A stretch of DNA of 7,160 nt from Crocinitomicaceae bacterium. GTDB taxonomy: Bacteria > Bacteroidota > Bacteroidia > Flavobacteriales_D > Crocinitomicaceae. The notes beneath the pieces were generated by a model. It did not search any database, was not told the origin of the DNA, and was given only the letters and a program-made list of their open reading frames with translations. The DNA lies in contig DQTF01000244.1 of assembly GCA_015662935.1 (NCBI GenBank), positions 1 through 7,160 of the forward strand, written 5' to 3'. Shown here one piece after another: positions 1 to 4,945 of the stretch; the stretch's first letter is position 1, and each line of letters starts with the position of its first letter. A program made the position numbers and the translations under genes.

Positions 1-339
1 AGAGTAAGTGATTTCCCAAAAGAACATGTCCATTGGGGTGATTTTTTTGAACATCAGGGAGAATACGATTTAATCGTAGAGCAAACATTATTCTGCGCCA
101 TTGATCCAAAACTGAGAGCAGACTATGCGGAGAATGCAAGTCGTCTTCTAAAACCATCGGGAAAGTTAATTGGATTGTTTTTTGAATTTGAATTAGATGG
201 AGGTCCTCCTTATGGTGGCAATCGAAAAGAATATTTGAATTATTTCACACCACATTTTTTTTCCGTTCAATTTGAAGATTGCTATAATTCGATTCAGCCT
301 AGAGCAGGGAGAGAGTTATTTGGGGTGTTGAGAAAATAA
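1..339 (+). CDS. TPMT-family SAM-dependent methyltransferase, 3' fragment
   Basis: This is the C-terminal 112 residues of a protein whose start lies before the window; frame 1 is open from base 1 to TAA at 337-339. The stretch EYDLIVEQTLFCAIDP, then RLLKPSGKLIGLFF, then a GGPPYGG segment and the ending CYNSIQPRAGRELFGVLRK match the C-terminal half of the thiopurine S-methyltransferase-like family (Rossmann-fold class I methyltransferases). The EQTLFCAIDP region follows strand 4 of that fold, and the GGPPYGG loop is typical of the bacterial members. The SAM-binding glycine-rich motif lies upstream and cannot be seen. In bacteria these proteins methylate small thiol, selenium, tellurium or halide substrates, but nothing here fixes the substrate. 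The family call is firm; the function is open. It is probably transcribed separately from the sigma factor gene 194 bp downstream. Confidence 0.85.
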   Translation, partial: RVSDFPKEHVHWGDFFEHQGEYDLIVEQTLFCAIDPKLRADYAENASRLLKPSGKLIGLFFEFELDGGPPYGGNRKEYLNYFTPHFFSVQFEDCYNSIQPRAGRELFGVLRK

Positions 340-406
340 ATATCTAACTTCACCCAACCTTTTCAAAACCTTCTTCGTTAGGTTAGTTGAGAAGACAATC
401 AGAATG

Positions 407-428
407 AAATTTTGGTATTCCAAATTTT
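407..428 (+). terminator. Weak hairpin with T-rich tail, possible terminator of the methyltransferase gene
   Basis: AAATTTTGG (407-415) faces CCAAATTTT (420-428) across a TATT loop, with one mismatch, and T residues follow. The stem has only two G-C pairs and starts 67 bases after the stop codon, so it is a poor terminator at best. It overlaps the candidate promoter, and one of the two readings may be wrong. Confidence 0.25.
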
Positions 429-440
429 TATTCTATCTTG
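410..440 (+). promoter_or_regulatory. Candidate Bacteroidota-type promoter for the ECF sigma gene
   Basis: TTTTG (410-414) is followed after 19 bases by TATCTTG (434-440). This is close to the Bacteroidota consensus of TTTG near -33 and TAnnTTTG near -7, but the -7 box is one T short. It would give a leader of roughly 85 bases before the start at 534. No better match was found closer to the gene. Confidence 0.3.
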
Positions 441-489
441 TCCTTTACATAACAAAAAAAACACGGAAGCCTATAGTTAAAAAATTACT

Positions 490-528
490 TAAACAAGTTT
501 GATCAGTAAATTAAACTACTAAACAAGT
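490..528 (+). repeat. Nine-base direct repeat upstream of the sigma gene
   Basis: TAAACAAGT occurs at 490-498 and again at 520-528, exactly 30 bases apart (about three helical turns). Both copies lie within 45 bases of the sigma factor start codon. Two same-face sites could be an operator, but chance is possible in A-rich sequence. Confidence 0.3.
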
Positions 529-533
529 AAGTT

Positions 534-1130
534 ATGACTATGAATAATATCGATGACCGTGAGTTAATCAGTAAGTATTTGTGTGGAGATGAGAAAGCTT
601 TCGAAGCTTTGTTGATGCGTCATAAAGAAAGAATTTATCGTTTCATTTATATGAAAATTCGCGATAAAGCATTATCGCAAGACATTTTTCAAGACACTTT
701 TATTAAAGTAGTGAATACTTTAAAAGCAGGTAACTATAATGAGGAAGGTAAGTTTTTGCCTTGGGCTATGAGAATAGCACACAATCTTGTGATTGATTAC
801 TTTAGAAAGCATAATAAAGTGAGGTTGATTTCAGAATCTTCATCACTTAGAGATGATTACAATGTTTTTCATACTTTAAAAATGGAAGATGAAAACGTTC
901 AAGAAGAAATGACACGTGTTGAGTTAGAAGGTCAAATGGTCGAGTTAGTTGAGCATTTACCAGATACACAGCGTGACATTTTGAAGATGAGAATCTTCAA
1001 AGAGATGTCCTTTAAGGATATCGCAGAGTTAGAAGGTATCAGTATTAATACAGCATTAGGAAGAATGCGCTATGCATTAATCAATCTTCGGAAATTAATT
1101 GATAAGCACGAATTAGTTGTGCATTTTTAA
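534..1130 (+). CDS. ECF-type RNA polymerase sigma-70 factor
   Basis: This 198-residue protein has the two-domain layout of group 4 (ECF) sigma factors, which direct RNA polymerase to a specific promoter set. Region 2 spans about residues 21-95. It includes the core-binding segment SQDIFQDTFIKV (48-59) and the -10 recognition/melting helix around PWAMRIAHNLVIDYFRK (76-92). Region 4 spans about 136-190, with the helix-turn-helix of FKDIAELEGISINTALGRMR (160-179) for -35 recognition. A non-conserved acidic linker separates them, and region 3 is absent, as usual. The start at 534 is the first ATG; a second ATG two codons later is equally possible, and neither has a clear Shine-Dalgarno sequence. 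No anti-sigma gene follows: a terminator and a converging gene come next. The factor is therefore either orphan, controlled from elsewhere, or regulated by its own expression. The target regulon cannot be inferred. Confidence 0.93.
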   Translation: MTMNNIDDRELISKYLCGDEKAFEALLMRHKERIYRFIYMKIRDKALSQDIFQDTFIKVVNTLKAGNYNEEGKFLPWAMRIAHNLVIDYFRKHNKVRLISESSSLRDDYNVFHTLKMEDENVQEEMTRVELEGQMVELVEHLPDTQRDILKMRIFKEMSFKDIAELEGISINTALGRMRYALINLRKLIDKHELVVHF

Positions 1131-1150
1131 ATATTTTTTTTGGTAAAAAC

Positions 1151-1185
1151 AAAAACCCATTAGCAATTTGCTAATGGGTTTTTTT
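1151..1185. terminator. Bidirectional intrinsic terminator
   Basis: CCCATTAGC (1156-1164) pairs perfectly with GCTAATGGG (1170-1178) around the loop AATTT. A run of A (1151-1155) precedes it and seven T (1179-1185) follow, so the stem can extend through A-T pairs. Each strand therefore carries a G/C-containing hairpin followed by U residues. It lies between the sigma factor gene (ends 1130, +) and the cupredoxin gene (ends 1205, -), and can stop transcription from both. Confidence 0.92.
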
Positions 1186-1204
1186 AATGAATAAATTTCA
1201 ATGA

Positions 1205-1831
1205 TTATTTGGTAATTACAAGCTTCTTTGTTTCAATAATACCTGAACTATCAAGTAACTGATAAAAGAAAACTCCATTTAATTCTCTAGTATCGATTGA
1301 GATAACAGGACTAGAAAGTTTCGTGTTTTCATAAACTGTTTTCCCTTCTGCATTCACTAATTTTATTGACAATCCAGCGAAATCTTTGTTTTTCAAGTCA
1401 ATTGTAATTTCTTCCTTTGCAGGAATAGGATAAATTAAACTAGAGGAAGCAGATGTTATATCTTCAATCCCCGCTGCAGCCTGAACAGTTACCGTACCTG
1501 TCATTCCTTGAGCAGCATGAGCGTCACATTGATAATTATAAGTTCCAGCAATGGTGAATTTTTTCTTGAAAACCCATGTTGCAGAAGCAAGCGAATTTCC
1601 AAAAGATTCTGGATTACTAGGGAAGGTTGCTGTGGTTGCATTTACGTTGTGAAATCCTGAAGAATTAGTCCAAATTACCGTGTCTCCAATGTTAATCGTC
1701 AAAGAATTCGGTGTAAATGAAGTTCCTGATGCATCAACGTTAAACGTTGCTTGTGCTTTTGTTGAAAAGCTTGCAGATGCTGCAATAATTACAGAAAAAG
1801 CAATTTTTTTTAAGGTAGTTGTTGTTGTCAT
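1205..1831 (-). CDS. Secreted cupredoxin (plastocyanin/azurin-like) with T9SS type A sorting domain
   Basis: This 208-residue exported protein has three parts. A Sec signal peptide covers about 1-27, with a hydrophobic core after KK and probable cleavage after AQA or KAQ. A plastocyanin-like beta-sandwich covers about 28-118. It carries the type 1 copper ligands H61 (in GFHNV), C102, H105 and M110 (in YQCDAHAAQGM), and the typical SFTPNSLTINIGDTVIWTN strand. A tail from about 127 to 208 starts with a YPIPA motif (variant of YPNPA) and ends in KKLVITK, as in T9SS C-terminal sorting domains, which direct outer-membrane passage and surface anchoring. A one-electron carrier or copper-binding role at or outside the cell surface is inferred; the redox partner is unknown. 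Residues 2-6 are five threonines encoded by an ACA-rich tract. The upstream acyltransferase gene is 46 bases away, but an inverted repeat lies between, so co-transcription is uncertain. I saw no convincing promoter in that gap. Confidence 0.93.
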   Translation of the reverse strand: MTTTTTLKKIAFSVIIAASASFSTKAQATFNVDASGTSFTPNSLTINIGDTVIWTNSSGFHNVNATTATFPSNPESFGNSLASATWVFKKKFTIAGTYNYQCDAHAAQGMTGTVTVQAAAGIEDITSASSSLIYPIPAKEEITIDLKNKDFAGLSIKLVNAEGKTVYENTKLSSPVISIDTRELNGVFFYQLLDSSGIIETKKLVITK

Positions 1832-1850
1832 ATATGTTGTTTTTAGTTAA

Positions 1851-1882
1851 TTTAAAATAAATGTACGACAATTTATTTTAAA
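1851..1882. repeat. Perfect 12-bp A/T-only inverted repeat at the acyltransferase stop codon
   Basis: TTTAAAATAAAT (1851-1862) and ATTTATTTTAAA (1871-1882) are exact reverse complements around the 8-base loop GTACGACA. The right arm contains the stop codon of the minus-strand N-acyltransferase gene (1878-1880). The left arm is about 20 bases upstream of the cupredoxin start. It may be a weak terminator, a processing/stability hairpin or a regulator site. With no G-C pair in the stem and no U tract, it is not a standard intrinsic terminator. Confidence 0.6.
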
Positions 1883-2789
1883 AGGTCATATACCTTTCTT
1901 TCTTCTCTTCATATATATCTGTGAGAGAAACCAGTATTCCTGTTTCCTCAACATTGCCAAATTCAGAATTAATTGCTGTTCCAAATGTCTTCATGGATGG
2001 GGAAAGGTTCATGTATATGTTAACTAAAGGTGGTACAAATTCATTTCTTTCTTTCGCGAACGCGTTCAATATTTTAAACCCTTCTTTGAAATCTAAACCT
2101 TTGAGAATCGTATCAAATTCTTTCTCATCATAAGATTGTTGTAAAGGTTGATGTGGCTGAATTAAGTTCTCCTTATCTGGAAAGAAATGATGCATAAAAT
2201 GAAGGAGGAAATCTCGTGCTTCAACATTGTAATTCGGATACATAGTGACCTTGCCAAAGAAAAACTCAATGGAAGGATTGTACTTTACAACAGCACCAAG
2301 CCCATCCCAAATGTTATCCAAAGCAAATAATCCTCTTCTTGGGTTAACAGATGGTTGGTAATTCGGTTGAACCCAAGACCTTCCTAATTCAATGGTTTTT
2401 GGTAAGTATTCTGTGATAAATATTTCTGAAAAGTCAAAATAATGAGCAGTAGAAAGTTGAATTTCGTCTTCCAGAATTGCATCCTTACATAAGATGTAAC
2501 GATAACCTCCAATAATTTCTTTCTCTTCAGGTGACCAGACAATTAACTGCTGGTAGCAATTTTCAGAAGTGTCAAACTCATCTATATCAATCGACAAACC
2601 TGTTCCTCCTCCTGAAGCGCGGAAGGTAACTTCACGCAAGCGACCAATTTCTCGCATTACATTTGGAGAATCGTGATGATTGATTGTGTAAATTTCATTT
2701 CCACCTTTACGAGTTGTTCTTAGAAATCGATTGGAATTCAATTCTTTTAGTAATAATTCTCTGTCAATTGGGTTTATAATATTTTCCAT
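1878..2789 (-). CDS. GNAT-fold N-acyltransferase, OlsB/GlsB-like
   Basis: Family knowledge: this class of GNAT-like proteins (hemolysin/OlsB group, related to autoinducer synthases) transfers a fatty acyl chain from acyl-ACP to an amino acid amine, the first step of ornithine or glycine lipid synthesis. Seen here, numbering from the chosen start: NEIYTINHHDSPNVMREIGRLREVTFR (31-57) leads into a GGGTG turn (60-64) and DIDEFD (68-73). IGGYRYILC (93-101) follows, then IELGRSWVQPNYQ (133-145), the conserved ELxRxxV-type motif. There is no signal peptide or membrane segment, so it is probably cytoplasmic or membrane-associated. The start chosen (2789) gives 303 residues and begins MENIINPIDREL, one base after the stop of the upstream acyltransferase gene (TAA-A-ATG). 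An ATG at 2813 would add eight residues (MHFENNCK) overlapping that gene; I consider it less likely. It is co-transcribed with the PlsC-like gene. The amino acid substrate cannot be told from sequence. Confidence 0.83.
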   Translation of the reverse strand: MENIINPIDRELLLKELNSNRFLRTTRKGGNEIYTINHHDSPNVMREIGRLREVTFRASGGGTGLSIDIDEFDTSENCYQQLIVWSPEEKEIIGGYRYILCKDAILEDEIQLSTAHYFDFSEIFITEYLPKTIELGRSWVQPNYQPSVNPRRGLFALDNIWDGLGAVVKYNPSIEFFFGKVTMYPNYNVEARDFLLHFMHHFFPDKENLIQPHQPLQQSYDEKEFDTILKGLDFKEGFKILNAFAKERNEFVPPLVNIYMNLSPSMKTFGTAINSEFGNVEETGILVSLTDIYEEKKERYMTF

Positions 2790-2790
2790 T

Positions 2791-3612
2791 TTACAATTGT
2801 TTTCGAAGTGCATATGCTTTGTCCTTTATCCCTGAAGAAAGAATTCTATCATCTTCAGTGCTAAAAAGGTACTCTTTTTCGATAGGATCGCCTACTATAA
2901 AAGTGATATGCTTCCCTTTTTGCTTAAATAACTCATTAGAAAGATAAAGCATTTCAATGTTCATTTTGATTCCGAAAAATTTTCGAATGCGCGATAAACG
3001 GTAAAAGAATGGAGAAAGTTTCCCTTCAATGTATATTGGTATAATTGTCCTATCGTAATCTTTAGAATAAGTCACAAAAGTCTTTTTCCAAACTAAATCC
3101 TTAACTTCTCCTTTGGTCTCTCTGCTAACCAAGCCTGCAGGAAAAATACAAACAGCACTTTCTGATTGGAAAAGTTCCTTAATCTTAGTTCTGATAGAGT
3201 CACCTGTTTTTTTAAATTTATCCACTCCGACAAACATGTCCTCCATGCTTTCAATATTCATCAACAAATCATTGACAATGAATTTTAAATCTTTCCGGTG
3301 ATTTTTTAGCGCATCAACTAGGACTATTGCGTCCATTCCTCCAAGAGGATGATTCATGGCTAAAACAATTTTCCCTTCTTTTGGAATTTTCTCAATGTTT
3401 TTAACCTCAAAAGTCATTTCCATAAACTCTACTCCAGCTGTACACCAGTCAATCCCTTTATTGTTCTTGTTTCTTGAGATAAAATCATTAACTTCGTCTT
3501 GATGTAGAATCTTCTTCAGGTAACGGACTAAGAAACTAGGCATCCATTTAAGCAATTTTTTATTCTTGCTCGCGATTAACTTTTCTATGTCAACTAACTT
3601 TGTTTCTTCCAT
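2791..3612 (-). CDS. PlsC-like lysophospholipid/glycerolipid acyltransferase (OlsA/GlsA-like candidate)
   Basis: This 273-residue protein belongs to the LPLAT/PlsC acyltransferase fold, whose members move an acyl chain onto a hydroxyl group of a lipid precursor. The catalytic motif is seen as NHPLGGMD: H88 and D94 are separated by five residues, rather than the four of classical PlsC. I recall this spacing from related bacterial hemolysin-type acyltransferases. FPAGLVSR (157-164) is the substrate-phosphate motif in the place of FPEGTRS. IIPIYIEGK (190-198) is the following block. There is no obvious long membrane segment; basic helices at the N-terminus and near 204-215 may bind the membrane. 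The start at 3612 (MEETKLVDIEKL) is an ATG; the open frame continues upstream to a GTG at 3657, which I reject. It is the first gene of a tight pair with the N-acyltransferase, one base apart, which suggests the O-acylation step of an acyl-amino-acid lipid. A general 1-acylglycerol-phosphate acyltransferase role is the alternative. Confidence 0.82.
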   Translation of the reverse strand: MEETKLVDIEKLIASKNKKLLKWMPSFLVRYLKKILHQDEVNDFISRNKNNKGIDWCTAGVEFMEMTFEVKNIEKIPKEGKIVLAMNHPLGGMDAIVLVDALKNHRKDLKFIVNDLLMNIESMEDMFVGVDKFKKTGDSIRTKIKELFQSESAVCIFPAGLVSRETKGEVKDLVWKKTFVTYSKDYDRTIIPIYIEGKLSPFFYRLSRIRKFFGIKMNIEMLYLSNELFKQKGKHITFIVGDPIEKEYLFSTEDDRILSSGIKDKAYALRKQL

Positions 3613-3657
3613 AATTAACTCAAAAATACTTCTTTTATGAGTGAAGAAGAGATTCAC

Positions 3658-3688
3658 TGTTGAATTTTATCCACAATTTTTTTCAACA
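3658..3688. repeat. Inverted repeat enclosing a DnaA box
   Basis: TGTTGAA (3658-3664) and TTCAACA (3682-3688) are exact reverse complements separated by 17 bases. The spacer begins with T-rich sequence and contains the perfect DnaA box. It lies upstream of the plus-strand promoter (-33 element at 3694) and between the two divergent genes, where an operator would be expected. Confidence 0.45.
3667..3675 (+). promoter_or_regulatory. Perfect DnaA-box sequence TTATCCACA
   Basis: The nine bases match the canonical DnaA-binding consensus exactly. It is a single copy, with no second box recognised nearby and no dnaA or dnaN gene in view, so it does not indicate an origin. It could be a regulatory DnaA site or chance; a given 9-mer is expected on either strand of a window this size only about once in twenty, although A/T-rich sequence raises that. 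Confidence 0.35.
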
Positions 3689-3693
3689 ACTTT

Positions 3694-3726
3694 TTGCTAT
3701 GTCTTAAGTACTTTATTGTAATTTTG
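3694..3726 (+). promoter_or_regulatory. Bacteroidota-type promoter for the aminotransferase-kinase-trkH operon
   Basis: TTG (3694-3696, within TTTTTG) is followed by a 22-base spacer and TAATTTTG (3719-3726), an exact match to TAnnTTTG. Transcription would begin near 3732-3735, leaving a leader of under 20 bases before the ATG at 3752. This is the best promoter match in the window. Confidence 0.55.
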
Positions 3727-3734
3727 TTGTACAA
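3727..3734. promoter_or_regulatory. TTGTACAA palindrome at the predicted transcription start
   Basis: A perfect 8-bp palindrome sits directly after the -7 element, covering the expected start point. A repressor site is possible, but the palindrome is short and may be chance. Confidence 0.25.
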
Positions 3735-3751
3735 ACACTTCACGTATTAAT

Positions 3752-4945
3752 ATGATTGAATTATCAAATCGCTTAAACGCAATGGAAGAGTCTGCAACCA
3801 TTGCAATGTCTCGAAAAAGTAGAGAATTGAAAGCCGCAGGTAAAGACATTATTTCATTAAGTCTTGGTGAGCCGGATTTTAACACTCCTGAATTTATTAA
3901 AGATGCAGCTAAAGATGCGATGGATAATAATTTCACAAAGTATACTCCTGTTCCTGGATATGAAGATTTGCGTGAAGCAATTTCTCTGAAATTTAAACGA
4001 GATAATGATTTAAATTATTCTCCCGATCAAATTGTTGCATCCACAGGAGCAAAACAATCGATTGCAAATGTTGTATTAAGTATTGTTAACAAAGGAGACG
4101 AGGTAATTATCCCTGCACCATTTTGGGTTTCTTATATTGAGATTGTAAAAGTGTCAGAAGGCACACCTGTGATTGTAAATGCAGGAATAGAAAATGATTT
4201 TAAAATTACTGCAGAACAGTTGGAAGAGGCAATTACGCCTAAAACAAAGATGATGATTTTCTCGACTCCTTGTAATCCAACGGGGTCCGTTTATAGTCAA
4301 GAAGAATTGAGAAGCTTGGCAGATGTAATTAAGAAATACCCGCAATTAGTGGTGATTTCGGATGAAATTTATGAGCATATTAATTTTACTTCTAAACACA
4401 GTAGTCTTGCTCAGTTTGAAGATGTGTATGAACAAGTAGTAACCATCAATGGTGTGTCCAAAGCTTGGGCTATGACAGGTTGGAGATTAGGATACATTGG
4501 TGCTAGTAAACAAATTGCAAATGCTTGTTCTAAAGTTCAAGGTCAGTTTACTTCCGCGCCTTCATCTATTTCACAGAAAGCGACAATCGCTGCATTGAAG
4601 GCTGATCCTGCTGGATTAAAAGATATGATAACGGCATTTGAAAGTCGAAGAAAATTGGTTCTTTCGGCTTTATCAGAAATTGAGGGTGTTATAACAAACG
4701 TCCCAGAAGGTGCGTTCTATGTTTTTCCTGATGTGTCTGCGTTCTTCGGTAAAGCATATAATGGAAAGGTAATTCATGGTTCAAATGAACTAGCAATGTA
4801 TCTTCTGGATGAAGCAAATGTTGCTCTCGTTACAGGAGAAGCTTTTGGTGATCCAAAATGCATTCGAATTTCTTATGCTGCCTCTGAGGAAACCTTAACG
4901 GAAGCGATGCGTAGAGTAAAGGTAGCGCTAGAAAAGTTAAGTTAA
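3752..4945 (+). CDS. aspC: Class I/II PLP-dependent aminotransferase, aspartate aminotransferase-like
   Basis: This 397-residue cytoplasmic enzyme has the length and motifs of the Ib subgroup of aspartate aminotransferases, which exchange the amino group between aspartate and 2-oxoglutarate. Visible are SLSLGEPDF (36-44), the PLP-ring-stacking W125 in APFWVSY, CNPTG with N175, and ISDEIYE with D204 and Y207. The Schiff-base lysine is K237 in TINGVSKAWAMTGWRLGY, with R245 binding the PLP phosphate. R372 in CIRISYA binds the substrate alpha-carboxylate. All key residues are present. The ATG at 3752 is about 26 bases after a good promoter and has no Shine-Dalgarno sequence. The stop TAA overlaps the kinase start by one base (TAATG), so translation is probably coupled. 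Class Ib enzymes can also accept aromatic amino acids or prephenate, so substrate range is not certain; the fold and reaction type are. Confidence 0.94.
   Translation: MIELSNRLNAMEESATIAMSRKSRELKAAGKDIISLSLGEPDFNTPEFIKDAAKDAMDNNFTKYTPVPGYEDLREAISLKFKRDNDLNYSPDQIVASTGAKQSIANVVLSIVNKGDEVIIPAPFWVSYIEIVKVSEGTPVIVNAGIENDFKITAEQLEEAITPKTKMMIFSTPCNPTGSVYSQEELRSLADVIKKYPQLVVISDEIYEHINFTSKHSSLAQFEDVYEQVVTINGVSKAWAMTGWRLGYIGASKQIANACSKVQGQFTSAPSSISQKATIAALKADPAGLKDMITAFESRRKLVLSALSEIEGVITNVPEGAFYVFPDVSAFFGKAYNGKVIHGSNELAMYLLDEANVALVTGEAFGDPKCIRISYAASEETLTEAMRRVKVALEKLS

Larger units (their letters stand above)
340..533. other. Intergenic region between methyltransferase and sigma factor genes
   Basis: This 194-bp A/T-rich gap holds a weak hairpin, a candidate promoter and a 9-bp direct repeat, each listed separately. 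A 32-codon open frame (404-502) is discussed under findings and is not called as a gene. Immediately before the sigma factor start, AACTACT (514-520) can pair with AGTAAGTT (526-533) around a five-base loop with one bulge, so a small hairpin may abut the start codon. No RNA gene was recognised. Confidence 0.6.
3613..3751. promoter_or_regulatory. Divergent intergenic region between the acyltransferase pair and the aminotransferase operon
   Basis: This 139-bp A/T-rich stretch must hold promoters for both directions. The plus-strand promoter is well matched and listed separately. For the minus strand I see only weak candidates, for example TTG about 17 bases before TAAAATTC (minus-strand reading, about 3665-3690), so none is called. 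It also contains an inverted repeat with a DnaA box and a small palindrome, listed below. Confidence 0.6.

Noticed and set aside
1815..1828. ACA-rich codon run at the cupredoxin start as a phase-variation repeat
   Set aside because: The unit is three bases, so length change would not shift the frame, and there are only three identical copies plus two variant codons.
1921..2133. Plus-strand open frame of 70 codons inside the N-acyltransferase gene
   Set aside because: It is antisense to a conserved coding region with no recognisable product or upstream signal.
1205..3612. All three minus-strand genes as a single functional operon
   Set aside because: The acyltransferase pair is clearly coupled, but the cupredoxin gene is separated by 46 bases containing a strong inverted repeat and has no obvious functional link.
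3613..3657. Upstream GTG start (3657) for the PlsC-like protein
   Set aside because: It would add 15 residues (MNLFFTHKRSIFELI) from a GTG codon. The ATG at 3612 gives the expected family N-terminus and frees the intergenic region.
3667..3675. DnaA box as evidence for a replication origin
   Set aside because: Only one box was recognised, without clustered copies or dnaA/dnaN-type neighbours.
3697..3936. Minus-strand open frame covering the aminotransferase start and its promoter
   Set aside because: It overlaps the conserved N-terminus of the aminotransferase and the promoter region; the translation resembles nothing known to me.
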